A stretch of DNA of 64,000 nt from Chitinophagaceae bacterium. GTDB lineage: Bacteria > Bacteroidota > Bacteroidia > Chitinophagales > Chitinophagaceae. Shown in pieces: positions 19,800 through 28,415 of the stretch. The notes under the pieces were generated by a model. It worked only from the letters and a program-made list of their open reading frames with translations, searched no databases and was not told the origin of the DNA. Location: NCBI GenBank assembly GCA_017307755.1, contig JAFKGQ010000017.1:62001-126000 (forward strand). Direction: 5' to 3'. Position numbers and translations under genes: made by a program. The stretch's first letter is position 1, and each line of letters starts with the position of its first letter.

Positions 19800-20396
19800 A
19801 TGGATCAACAACGGTTTGACAACTTATTAAAAGAATTCTCTCTTGTTCTGCAGAGTCAGGATGCTCCCATTTTAAAGAGATTGAACGATGGGATCCCGCC
19901 TGAGCAGGTAAAAACAACATTTGAACATCGTTGGTTCCCGGAAGAAGTATTTCAGCTCTATAACTGGCATGATGGGACAGATCTGGAAGAGGATGCTGTG
20001 ATCGGAGAGCTTTGGATGTTCAAGGCAGGGGCATTTATGTCTTCCTCCAGGGCAATGCAATGTTATAAGAGACGGGCAGGTGAGGACGACTATTGGGATG
20101 CCTATAAGTTCCCGTTATTTGAAAGCAGAGGGGGAGAATACTATTTAATAGATAATAAAAAAAATAGTACCACTGCGGGCATGATCTTCTGGCATTCCAT
20201 CGGCGCTGTTGATTTCGACACTATCATCAGCAAATATGACTCATTGGGGACGCTGTTCGAGACAATCCTCAGATGCTTTCAGCAAGGAGCTTATTCTTAT
20301 AATAAAACTACCAGAATATTGGAATTCGATTTTGATCTGGAACGACGTATAACCAGGGAACTTAATCCAGGATCAGCATACTGGAAGATCGTTTGA
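19800..20396 (+). CDS. SUKH (SMI1/KNR4)-type immunity protein
   Basis: A 198-residue cytoplasmic protein without a signal peptide, as expected for an immunity protein. The pattern LYNWHDGTD near residue 55, a short acidic segment, then WDAYKFPLFESRGGEYYLID and a late acidic helix are typical of the SMI1/KNR4 (SUKH) superfamily. It lies directly behind the RHS nuclease gene on the same strand and before a strong terminator, so its likely partner is the NucA/NucB-like domain. Specificity cannot be read from the sequence. Confidence 0.85.
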   Translation: MDQQRFDNLLKEFSLVLQSQDAPILKRLNDGIPPEQVKTTFEHRWFPEEVFQLYNWHDGTDLEEDAVIGELWMFKAGAFMSSSRAMQCYKRRAGEDDYWDAYKFPLFESRGGEYYLIDNKKNSTTAGMIFWHSIGAVDFDTIISKYDSLGTLFETILRCFQQGAYSYNKTTRILEFDFDLERRITRELNPGSAYWKIV

Positions 20397-20408
20397 AGGA
20401 CCAAAATA

Positions 20409-20437
20409 AAAGAGGCGGCCCGGTGGCCGCCTCTTTC
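20409..20437. terminator. bidirectional terminator between RHS cassette and xylose operon
   Basis: A perfect 12-bp stem, 20409-20420 with 20425-20436, loop CGGT, A-rich before and T-rich after on both strands. It separates the rightward immunity gene (stop 20396) from the leftward symporter (stop 20459). The core GAGGCGGCC/GGCCGCCTC nearly repeats the terminator at 9526. Confidence 0.88.
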
Positions 20438-20458
20438 TTATCATAAAATATTTCAAGA

Positions 20459-22129
20459 CTACCAAAACACCGTATACAACGCGGCCAGCAACCCGCAGAT
20501 GATCAGGGCCCCTACAGCAAAACTGGGATTCACCCTGAACATCTTCTTATCCACCTCCAGCCCATGCGGCTGTACACCCCGTTTGTTGTCCCGTAGGCTG
20601 ATAAAATACATCACGGCGACACAGATGACAAATACAAAACCCATCCGGTCCAGGAATGGTATCTCATAGACACCCTTTTCATTCGCCTTCGCAAACCCAA
20701 AAGGCGCCAGGAACGAGAGGTTCGCAATGAGCGGGAGGAACTTGAAAATAATGGACATTAAAAATCCCCCAATAGTCGCAAACAACGCCGCATTGGAAGT
20801 AGTCTTCTTCCAGAAAAAACCCAGGATGAACATGGCGAATATACCCGGCGACACAAACCCGGTGTACTCCTGGATATATTGGAACCCGCCCTTTTTATCA
20901 ATGCCCAGGAAAGGAGAAATAAGAATGGCCAGGATCATGGCAACGATCACAGTGACCCGCCCCACCCATACCTGCTTACGCTCGTCAGCCTCGGGATGAA
21001 GCCTCTTCTTATAGATGTCCAACGTAAAGATGGTAGAGATACTGTTCACCTTGCCCGCCAGCGAAGCCACCACGGCAGCCGTCAGCGCGGCAAAAGCAAG
21101 CCCTTTCAACCCGGCAGGCAACAGATTCAGCAACACAGGGTACGCCCGGTCGGGGTTGACTTCTCCGCCTTGTATCATCTCCGTATTAAATACATTTTGC
21201 TTGTACAGCAGATACGCCGCAATACCGGGTATGACGACGATGACAGGCATCAGCATCTTTAAAAAGGCGGCAAAAAGGATACCCCCGCGCGCCGTCTTAA
21301 GGTCCGCACCCAATGCCCGCTGCGTGATGTATTGGTTACATCCCCAATAGTTGAGGTTCACAATCCACATCCCCCCTATCAACACCGTAAGACCAGGCAG
21401 GTCCATATAATTGGGGTTATCCTTTTTGAAGATCATATGGAAATGGTCGTCCGCATGCTGTGTCAGCAGCTTCAACCCATTGAATACTCCCTTGGTGCCA
21501 AAATGCTCCGAGACGAGGTTCAACGCTATATAAGTAGTGACAAGCCCCCCCAGGATCAGGAAGAACACCTGTATCACATCCGTATAACCGATGACCTTCA
21601 TGCCGCCCAGGGAGATGATGATGGCAAATGCAGCCAGACCCAGCATACAGCCCGTAAAAGGCAATCCGGAAATACTGCTGACCGCCAGCGCCCCCAGGTA
21701 AAGGATGGAAGTAAGGTTCACCACTACGTACAGCAGCAGCCAGAATACAGCCATGATCATAGCCACCGTACCGTTATACCGCTGGTTCAGGAATTGCGGC
21801 ATGGTATAGATCTTATTCTTCAGATATACAGGGATAAAAAAGATAGCAACGATCATCAGCGTGGCCGCTGCCATCCATTCGTAGGTGGAGATGGCAAGCC
21901 CCATTTTAAACCCGCTGCCGCTCATCCCGATGAATTGTTCGGCCGAAATATTGGACGCGATGAGCGATGCGCCAATGGCCCACCAGGTCAGCGAACCCTC
22001 TGCCAGGAAGTAATCCTTGGTACTCGTCTGGGCCGTCTTTTTACGTTGGTAAACCCACCAGCCGTATAGCGCAACAATAACAAAATAGATGAGGAAGACA
22101 ATGTAATCGCGGGCTTGTAACATTTGCAT
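20459..22129 (-). CDS. sodium/solute symporter (SSS family), probable xylose transporter
   Basis: A 556-residue inner-membrane symporter with about 13-14 hydrophobic helices. Family marks are LTWWAIGASLIASNISAEQF near residue 48, NYWGCNQYITQRALGADLK near 263 and AALTAAVVASLAGKVNSIST near 350, the last contributing to the sodium/sugar site in SglT-like proteins. It is the last gene of the leftward xylB-xylA-symporter group, behind a 90-bp gap containing a hairpin, so it most likely imports D-xylose or xylosides. It is a close paralogue of the symporter at 51397 in the arabinose operon. MLQARD, two codons in, is an alternative start. Confidence 0.9.
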   Translation of the reverse strand: MQMLQARDYIVFLIYFVIVALYGWWVYQRKKTAQTSTKDYFLAEGSLTWWAIGASLIASNISAEQFIGMSGSGFKMGLAISTYEWMAAATLMIVAIFFIPVYLKNKIYTMPQFLNQRYNGTVAMIMAVFWLLLYVVVNLTSILYLGALAVSSISGLPFTGCMLGLAAFAIIISLGGMKVIGYTDVIQVFFLILGGLVTTYIALNLVSEHFGTKGVFNGLKLLTQHADDHFHMIFKKDNPNYMDLPGLTVLIGGMWIVNLNYWGCNQYITQRALGADLKTARGGILFAAFLKMLMPVIVVIPGIAAYLLYKQNVFNTEMIQGGEVNPDRAYPVLLNLLPAGLKGLAFAALTAAVVASLAGKVNSISTIFTLDIYKKRLHPEADERKQVWVGRVTVIVAMILAILISPFLGIDKKGGFQYIQEYTGFVSPGIFAMFILGFFWKKTTSNAALFATIGGFLMSIIFKFLPLIANLSFLAPFGFAKANEKGVYEIPFLDRMGFVFVICVAVMYFISLRDNKRGVQPHGLEVDKKMFRVNPSFAVGALIICGLLAALYTVFW

Positions 22130-22169
22130 ATAGCAGCGGTAGGTTTATTTGAAAAATTTCGTAAAAATA

Positions 22170-22205
22170 GGGGAACCGGCCAATTATTCGTCAATCCGGC
22201 CCCCC
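22170..22205 (-). terminator. hairpin with U-rich tail between xylA and the symporter
   Basis: On the leftward strand GGGGGGCCGG (22205-22196) can pair with CCGGTTCCCC (22179-22170) using two G-U pairs, followed by TATTTTT. It sits in the 90-bp gap inside the operon. It may act as a partial terminator or mRNA stabiliser that lowers symporter expression relative to xylA; this is inferred from structure alone. Confidence 0.45.
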
Positions 22206-22219
22206 TTTTTGTAGATATT

Positions 22220-23548
22220 TTAAATATATCTATTGATCAGGTTCTCCAGGTACTCCTGCCGCCCGCTAATCACCGTTGGTTCACCACCCGCAATAGCATA
22301 CTCCCGCAGGTCCTCCAGGGACAGACTTCCTTTCTCATACGCAGCCCCTTTACCACTGTCAAAGGACGCATATCGCTCAGCGCGTATCTTTTTGTATTCA
22401 GATTGTTTCAAAATCGTATCCGCCACCAGCAACGCCCTCGCAAAAGTGTCGATACCCCCGATATGCGCATAGAACAGGTCCTCGGGGTCGGTGGAATTAC
22501 GACGGCGTTTGGCGTCAAAATTGATCCCGCCGCCCTGGAATCCGCCGCCTTCCAGGATGATAAGCATGGCCTCCACCAGCTCGTTGATATTGTTGGGGAA
22601 CTGGTCCGTGTCCCATCCATTCTGATAATCCCCCCTGTTGGCGTCGATAGAACCCAAAAGACCCGCGTCAGTAGCCACCTGCAGCTCATGTGTGAATGTA
22701 TGACCGGCCAGGGTGGCATGGTTTACCTCGATATTCAGCTTAAAATCCTTCAACAGATCATACTCCCGCAGAAAGCTGATGACCGTGGCGCTGTCATAAT
22801 CATATTGATGCTTGGTAGGTTCACAGGGCTTGGGCTCTATAAAGAACACACCCTTAAATCCTTGTTTCCGCGCATAGTCCCTGGCCGTATGAAGAAACCT
22901 CGCCAGGTGCTCCTGCTCCCTTTTCATATTCGTGTTCAGCAGACTCATATATCCTTCCCGTCCTCCCCAAAACACATAATTATGTCCACCCAGGGCTATC
23001 GTCGCATCCAGCGCCGCCTTCACCTGCGCTCCCGCATGGGCCAGCACATGAAAATCGGGGTTCGTAGCGGCCCCGTTCATATAGCGGCGGTTGGAGAACA
23101 GGTTGGCCGTACCCCACAACAGCTCGACCTTGCTGGCCGCCTGTTTTTGCTGCGCATAGGCCGTCAGCGCCTGCAACCTTTTCTCGTTGTCCACTACATC
23201 ATTTGTATAGTCCACAACATCCACGTCATGAAAACAATAAAAAGGCAGGTCCAGCTTGGTGATAAATTCAAAAGCCGCATCCATCTTTTCTTTCGCACGG
23301 GCCACTGCATCCCCCTTCTCGTTCCAGGTATAATGATGGGTCGGCTCGCCAAAAGGGTCGGCGCCATTGCCGCAGAAAGAGTGCCAGTAAGCCACGGCAA
23401 AACGTAAATGCTCCTTCATAGTCTTTCCGGCAACCGTCCTCCCCGCATCGTACCAACGATAGGCCAGGGGATTGTCCGTCTCAGGCCCTTCATATTTTAT
23501 CTGTCCTATTCCTTTAAAGAACTCTTTGTCACCTGTAATTACTGGCAT
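22220..23548 (-). CDS. xylA: D-xylose isomerase
   Basis: Converts D-xylose to D-xylulose in the cytoplasm. The 442 residues match the usual length of class II bacterial xylose isomerases. Visible hallmarks are FCFHD-type site CFHDVDV near residue 103, WGGREGY near 190, the metal-binding IEPKPCEPTKHQYDYD near 235, NHATLAGHTFTHEL near 273 and DANRGDYQNGWDTDQFP near 300. It lies 19 bp downstream of xylB and upstream of the symporter, all leftward and presumably transcribed from the operator/promoter at 25094-25132. Confidence 0.97.
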   Translation of the reverse strand: MPVITGDKEFFKGIGQIKYEGPETDNPLAYRWYDAGRTVAGKTMKEHLRFAVAYWHSFCGNGADPFGEPTHHYTWNEKGDAVARAKEKMDAAFEFITKLDLPFYCFHDVDVVDYTNDVVDNEKRLQALTAYAQQKQAASKVELLWGTANLFSNRRYMNGAATNPDFHVLAHAGAQVKAALDATIALGGHNYVFWGGREGYMSLLNTNMKREQEHLARFLHTARDYARKQGFKGVFFIEPKPCEPTKHQYDYDSATVISFLREYDLLKDFKLNIEVNHATLAGHTFTHELQVATDAGLLGSIDANRGDYQNGWDTDQFPNNINELVEAMLIILEGGGFQGGGINFDAKRRRNSTDPEDLFYAHIGGIDTFARALLVADTILKQSEYKKIRAERYASFDSGKGAAYEKGSLSLEDLREYAIAGGEPTVISGRQEYLENLINRYI

Positions 23549-23567
23549 AGCTGATTTTTTACGTCGT

Positions 23568-25043
23568 TTATAAATAGTTATTCAATATTTCTTTCCACCT
23601 GTTATATGATCCTTCATACTCGCCGGTGCGCCCCGGATCCACCCGGACCAGCGGCTTCCTTCCCGCAAATGCTTCCTTCCCGCTCTTGAAGATGCCTGCT
23701 CCAATACCCGCTCCCAGCGCAGCGCCTACGCTGCCATCGCTGTCATACAGCTCCACCGGCACCCCGGTGGCATTTACAAAAGCTTCGGTAAATACACTGC
23801 TGAGGAACATATTGGCCCTGCCGGCCCTGATCACAGAAGGGTTCATCCCTCCTTCCCGCATGATGTCCAGACCATATCGAAAAGCAAAGGCAATACCCTC
23901 CTGCCCTGCCCGGTAAATATGGGCAGCTCCATGTTGGTTGAGATCTATGTGCTGGATATGCGCTCCGATGATACGATTGTTAAATATTCGCTCTGCACCA
24001 TTGCCAAAAGGCAGGACCACAAGCCCTTCGCTGCCGGGCCGGATAAGCGCCGCCTCTTTATTCAAGGACGCGTAGTCGGCCCCGCTCCCTGTATGATCAC
24101 GTATCCAACGGTTAAGTATCCCCGTTCCATTGATACACAACAGAACTCCTATCCTTTTCTCATGAGTGGCATAGTTTACATGGGCAAAACTGTTGACACG
24201 GGACGCCGGATCATACACCAGCTGATCGCTGACACCATAGATCACACCCGAAGTCCCCGCGGTAGCAGCCACTTCACCAGGCTCCAGCACATTCAACGAC
24301 AAAGCATTGTTTGGCTGATCCCCCGCTTTATACGTCACAGGTATTCCTTTCCTCAAACCCAACGCTTCCGCCATCTCCACCCGTAACCCTCCATGGGAAG
24401 AAAATACAGGCCGTATAGCCGGTATTATCCCCCTATCAAAACCAAAAAAATCAAACACATCCGAGGACAACGCATCCTCCTTAAAATCCCAGAATATCCC
24501 CTCCGACAAGGCCGGTATGCTGGTGGTGGCCTCCCCGGTAAGCCGCAGCGCAATGTAGTCCCCTGGCAACATCACCTTATCGATCTTTTCATAAACCCGG
24601 GGCTCCTGGTCTTTTACCCAGGCCAGCTTGGCAGCCGTAAAATTACCAGGGGAGTTCAACAGACGGGACAATGCCTTCTCCGTCCCAATAGCCTCAAATG
24701 CCTTATCTCCATAAGGGACGGCCCTGCTGTCACACCAGATGATGCTGTCCCGTAACACCCGGCGGTCCTTATCCACCGCCACAAGCCCATGCATCTGGTA
24801 AGCGATCCCGATCGCGGCAATGTCCTGAGGATCATAAGCTCCCGTAGCATGCGCCTTGCGGATGGCCTGCTGGACATACTCCCACCAGGTCTCAGGCGAC
24901 TGCTCAGCCCATCCCGGCTGCCGGACGAGGATCGAAGCCTCCGTGTCAGGATACTGGACTGTCGCCAATGTCCGCTGCCGGTCAGCATCTACCACAGCCA
25001 CTTTTATCGAAGAAGTCCCAAGGTCAATACCTAATAATAGCAT
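23568..25043 (-). CDS. xylB: xylulokinase (FGGY family)
   Basis: Phosphorylates D-xylulose to xylulose 5-phosphate for the pentose phosphate pathway. At 491 residues it is of typical length. The N-terminal actin-like ATPase domain starts LLGIDLGTSSIKVAVVD; YQMHGLVAVD near residue 92, the catalytic-region strand GDQPNNALS near 253, and the C-terminal GSVGAALGAG complete the FGGY fold. It is the first gene of the leftward operon, divergent from the LacI-type regulator; neighbouring xylA supports xylulose as substrate. Confidence 0.95.
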   Translation of the reverse strand: MLLLGIDLGTSSIKVAVVDADRQRTLATVQYPDTEASILVRQPGWAEQSPETWWEYVQQAIRKAHATGAYDPQDIAAIGIAYQMHGLVAVDKDRRVLRDSIIWCDSRAVPYGDKAFEAIGTEKALSRLLNSPGNFTAAKLAWVKDQEPRVYEKIDKVMLPGDYIALRLTGEATTSIPALSEGIFWDFKEDALSSDVFDFFGFDRGIIPAIRPVFSSHGGLRVEMAEALGLRKGIPVTYKAGDQPNNALSLNVLEPGEVAATAGTSGVIYGVSDQLVYDPASRVNSFAHVNYATHEKRIGVLLCINGTGILNRWIRDHTGSGADYASLNKEAALIRPGSEGLVVLPFGNGAERIFNNRIIGAHIQHIDLNQHGAAHIYRAGQEGIAFAFRYGLDIMREGGMNPSVIRAGRANMFLSSVFTEAFVNATGVPVELYDSDGSVGAALGAGIGAGIFKSGKEAFAGRKPLVRVDPGRTGEYEGSYNRWKEILNNYL

Positions 25044-25093
25044 GCAATTCGTTGATTACAGGTTATAAATTCCCTCTCACATCTAAAACGCGG

Positions 25094-25132
25094 TAAATAT
25101 ATAGCGAATTTTTCAAATTGCAACCGATTGCA
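25094..25132 (-). promoter_or_regulatory. xyl operon promoter overlapped by a palindromic LacI-type operator
   Basis: TGCAACCGATTGCA (25119-25132) is a near-perfect 14-bp palindrome with a central CG, the form bound by LacI-family dimers. On the leftward strand GTTG (25124-25121), 19 bp, then TATATTTA (25101-25094) resembles the -33/-7 promoter TTTG-N19-TAnnTTTG. The operator covers the -33 element, so a bound regulator would block xylB transcription; being between the divergent genes it may also control xylR. Confidence 0.65.
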
Positions 25133-25173
25133 GTCTGAATTATTGCTATCTTGCGTGCGTACACCACACCTCT

Positions 25174-26211
25174 ATGGACGTAAAACGCGACATTACCATC
25201 TACGATATTGCCAAAGTGCTGAACCTTTCTCCCGCCACCGTCAGCCGTGGCCTGAAAAACCATCCCGCTATCAATATAAAAACCCGCAAACGCATCACGG
25301 ACATGGCAAAGGAAATGGGGTACCGCTCCAATAACTTCGCCAGCAACCTCCGGCGGCAAAAAACCAATACCATCGGGATCATCGTACACGAGCTAAAAAG
25401 CCAATTCATAAGCTCCGTACTCGCCGGTATCGAAAAGATTACAGCCGACGCAGGCTACGACCTCATCATCGGTCACTCCTCGGAAACCTATAAAAAAGAA
25501 GCCGCCAACGCCCATAATTTGTTTCACAAACGGGTAGACGGACTCATCGCTTCCCTTGCCTTTGACACAAAAGACCTCGATCATTTTACCCCCTTTATAG
25601 AAAAAAGGATCCCCATCGTCTTCTTCGATAGGGTGGAAGGAGTTCCATACGGTACAAAGATCATCATCGACAATATAAAAGCAGGCTATGAAGCGACAGC
25701 CCATCTGGCAAAACAAGGCTGCCGGCGCATCGCCCATCTGACGGCTAACCTGGGACGTAATGTATACGCAGGTCGATTCAAAGGCTATCAGCAGGCCCTG
25801 GCCGAACATGGCCTGACCTTTAATACCCAACACTTGCTCGTCACCGACCTCAGCGAAACCGCCGCCCTCCATGCAGTAAAAGAAATACTGGCAATGGACC
25901 CACGCCCGGACGGAATATTTATCACCAATGATTTCTGCGCTGCGGTATTTATGCAGGCATTAAAAGAGGCAGGATGCCGGATACCTGAAGACATGGCAAT
26001 AGTAGGCTTCAACAACGATGTCATCTCCAAGATCATCAATCCCAAACTCACCACGATCAACTACCCCGGAGAAGAAATGGGAGAACAGGCAGCCCTTAGC
26101 CTGCTGGATCAAATGGCAGGCCACTCATCCGCCCGGACGACGGATACCATCATTATCAAGTCGGAATTGATCGTGAGAGAGTCGTCGGTAAAGAATCCGA
26201 TAGTCGGTTAA
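25174..26211 (+). CDS. LacI-family transcriptional regulator of xylose genes
   Basis: A 345-residue regulator with an N-terminal LacI helix-turn-helix (IYDIAKVLNLSPATVSRGLK, residues about 9-28, hinge helix through MAKEMGYRSN) and a periplasmic-binding-protein-like sensor domain (TIGIIVHEL, RVDGLIASL, FFDRVEG, GFNNDVISKI, TTINYPGEEMG). It is divergent from xylB with a palindromic operator between them, which points to control of xylose use. In family terms it acts as a repressor released by a sugar or sugar phosphate; the effector is not visible. Confidence 0.92.
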   Translation: MDVKRDITIYDIAKVLNLSPATVSRGLKNHPAINIKTRKRITDMAKEMGYRSNNFASNLRRQKTNTIGIIVHELKSQFISSVLAGIEKITADAGYDLIIGHSSETYKKEAANAHNLFHKRVDGLIASLAFDTKDLDHFTPFIEKRIPIVFFDRVEGVPYGTKIIIDNIKAGYEATAHLAKQGCRRIAHLTANLGRNVYAGRFKGYQQALAEHGLTFNTQHLLVTDLSETAALHAVKEILAMDPRPDGIFITNDFCAAVFMQALKEAGCRIPEDMAIVGFNNDVISKIINPKLTTINYPGEEMGEQAALSLLDQMAGHSSARTTDTIIIKSELIVRESSVKNPIVG

Positions 26212-26352
26212 CCTGTTTACTTCTTAGTAAGCTTTGCGGCCCGCCATAATGTGATACAAAATGTTCACTGCGCTTTCACCATATTTTTTCATAACTTTAG
26301 CGCAGCTAAACGGCCAGACAAGATGATTCCGGGCCATAGAACAACGATTGCA

Positions 26353-26949
26353 ATGAGAGATTCTGGTTCCCAGCCTGAAAAGGAGCTGCTGCATAAAATT
26401 TCGGAAGGAGACGAACATGCCTTCAACAAGATGGTGGACTTTTATACCCCGATGATCTATGGCACGGCGCTTGCCTATATCAAGATTGCCGAAAGCGCAG
26501 AAGACGCCACCCAGGAAGTGTTTTACAAAGTATGGAAAAATCGCGCCAAGCTCTCTCAGATCGACAGCCTGAAGGACTATCTCTTTATCCTTACCCGAAA
26601 TGAAGTGCTGAGCGCCCTTCGCAAAAAAGGCCCGCGATACCCTGTCGGAGAGTTCCTGGAAAACACCATCGAAGCAACCGACATGCTCCCCGCCCACGCC
26701 CTCGTCTTCCGGCAATTCCAGCAGGCGGTGCAAAAGGCCATCACCCTCCTGCCTCCCCAGCAAAAACAGGCGTTCCTACTTAGCCGCGAAGAAGGACTGC
26801 CCCATCATCTCATCGCCGAAAGAATGCATCTGTCCAGGAATACGGTCAAGAACCATATTGTGGCCGCCCTGAGCTTCATCCGGCAATACATCCAGGCAAA
26901 TGCAGACACGGTACTACTGCTATTGCTGTTGTTCCCCCGCCTGTTATAA
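26353..26949 (+). CDS. ECF RNA polymerase sigma-70 factor
   Basis: A 198-residue ECF sigma factor with region 2 (FYTPMIYGTALAYIK, EDATQEVFYKVW) and region 4 (LPPQQKQAFLLSREEGLPHH, RMHLSRNTVKNHI). A hydrophobic C-terminal tail (TVLLLLLLFPRLL) is common in the Bacteroidota SusC-linked subgroup. The start at 26353 (MRDSGSQPEKE) is preferred for typical length; 26323 is the next in-frame ATG, while 26251 would add 34 unlikely residues. It precedes FecR, SusC and SusD genes, giving the usual signalling order in which a loaded TonB-dependent receptor releases sigma from FecR. Confidence 0.93.
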   Translation: MRDSGSQPEKELLHKISEGDEHAFNKMVDFYTPMIYGTALAYIKIAESAEDATQEVFYKVWKNRAKLSQIDSLKDYLFILTRNEVLSALRKKGPRYPVGEFLENTIEATDMLPAHALVFRQFQQAVQKAITLLPPQQKQAFLLSREEGLPHHLIAERMHLSRNTVKNHIVAALSFIRQYIQANADTVLLLLLLFPRLL

Positions 26950-27065
26950 AAATATTTTTCCGGCGGCTAGCCGTCCCCTCCTGCTTCCGCGTCTTTAAGC
27001 ACCGGCGGCCCAGGCTTAACACCGGTGCCGCCTGTATCCCTCGGGGAGGATTTAACAGCGTCATA

Positions 27066-28271
27066 ATGGATCAAATACTATTTCACCGGTTATTGAACAA
27101 CTATCTCCTGGAAACCATCACAGAAGAAGAAACCCGGCAATTCTTTGCGCTGCTGGACGAACCACCCTACCAGGCTCTGCTAAAAGCCTATATAGAAAAA
27201 GACCTGAATACAGGCATTTTCGGCGAGATGGAGGATCCCGCAGTGGCTGCCCGTATAAAGGAGCGGCTCTTGCAAAGAAGAAGAGAGCCGGAAGCCCCGC
27301 TCCTCTCCCGAAAAGAAAAGACTGTATGGATGCGTTACAGGAAAATCGCCGCTGCCGCCGCTGTATTGCTGGTGCTGCTAACAAGTGCCGGTGTTTGGAT
27401 CAACCGTCAGCGATCCGGTCATCCCATAGCGGCCAGGCCCGCGACCCGCAAGATCAACGATATACCCCCTGGCAGAAATGGCGCCATCCTTACCCTTGCC
27501 AATGGAGCAGTCATTAACCTCGACAGCACAGGCAATGGCGGGTTAGGTCAACAGGGAAATACAAAGATCATAAAGACGGACGGACTACTGTCCTATAAGA
27601 GGGATGAAGCCGGACGTGAGGACCACACACAGACAGCAGTGCTATACAATACCATTACTGTCCCGCCTGCGCATCAATGGCAGCTACTACTGCCTGACGG
27701 GTCTGCCGTATGGCTGAATGCCTCCTCCTCTCTTCGCTTTCCCACCGTTTTCACCGGTGGCAAACGGGAGGTGGAATTAACAGGGGAGGGATATTTTGAA
27801 ATAACGCATAAGGACGGTCAGCCCTTTGTCGTAAAAGTAGGCGGACATGAAGTGCAGGACATCGGCACACGCTTCAATATAATGGCCTATACGGATGAGC
27901 GGACCATCAGGACCACCCTGATAGAAGGTGCGGTGAAAGTGGTCAGCGACGGCAGAAGCGCCCTGCTCCGTCCCCATGAACAGGCTGACATCACCGGAGA
28001 AGGGATATCCGTACGGCAGAATGCCGATATAGAAGAAGCCCTCGCCTGGAAGAACGGACTCTTTTTGCTGAATGGGGCAGACCTGCCCTCCGTGCTGCGC
28101 CAGATAGGTAGATGGTATGATGTAGAAATAGTCTATATGGGATCAGTTCCGCAAGGACATATGACCGCAGACATCCCCCGGACGATGAACCTGTCCAGTG
28201 TCATGGAGCTATTCCGTCAATTCGGTATTTCCTGTGAGCTGCAAGGCAAAAAATTGATCATTTCCGGCTGA
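27066..28271 (+). CDS. FecR-family anti-sigma factor
   Basis: A 401-residue membrane protein. The N-terminal cytoplasmic part (about 1-88) would bind the sigma factor at 26353; one membrane helix follows (IAAAAAVLLVLLTSAGVWI, about 89-107). The periplasmic part has the FecR domain (WLNASSSLRFPTVFTGGKRE, ELTGEGYFEITHKDGQPFVV, FNIMAYTDE) and a C-terminal DUF4974/STN-like segment (LPSVLRQIGRWYDVEIVY, LFRQFGISCEL) that usually touches the receptor's signalling domain. Confidence 0.94.
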   Translation: MDQILFHRLLNNYLLETITEEETRQFFALLDEPPYQALLKAYIEKDLNTGIFGEMEDPAVAARIKERLLQRRREPEAPLLSRKEKTVWMRYRKIAAAAAVLLVLLTSAGVWINRQRSGHPIAARPATRKINDIPPGRNGAILTLANGAVINLDSTGNGGLGQQGNTKIIKTDGLLSYKRDEAGREDHTQTAVLYNTITVPPAHQWQLLLPDGSAVWLNASSSLRFPTVFTGGKREVELTGEGYFEITHKDGQPFVVKVGGHEVQDIGTRFNIMAYTDERTIRTTLIEGAVKVVSDGRSALLRPHEQADITGEGISVRQNADIEEALAWKNGLFLLNGADLPSVLRQIGRWYDVEIVYMGSVPQGHMTADIPRTMNLSSVMELFRQFGISCELQGKKLIISG

Positions 28272-28305
28272 CCTGTATAGCCGGTCGGCTTGAATATAGC
28301 TGGTA

Positions 28306-28356
28306 GGCCTGAAACAAAACCGCTCCGAGGACTAGTCAGAGCGGCAGCGTTCAGGT
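28306..28356 (+). other. structured leader between fecR and susC
   Basis: Two nested inverted repeats lie in the 144-bp gap before the SusC start: an inner CCGCTC (28320-28325) with GAGCGG (28339-28344), and an outer CCTGAA (28308-28313) with TTCAGG (28350-28355). No T-run follows, so it is unlikely to be a terminator. It could be a regulatory 5' leader for susC or a processing site; function unknown. Confidence 0.4.
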
Positions 28357-28415
28357 CAACTATATGCAAATCCTGCGAAGGGATCTTTATTGTAAAACCT
28401 AAACAAAGCAAAACT

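Noticed and set aside
22124..23407. Rightward 427-codon ORF antisense to xylA
   Set aside because: Lies wholly over the clearly recognised xylose isomerase; product has no domain signs and arises from codon bias.
26212..26352. Possible tRNA or riboswitch before the sigma factor gene
   Set aside because: No cloverleaf or known aptamer pattern; the gap is short and looks like an ordinary promoter region.
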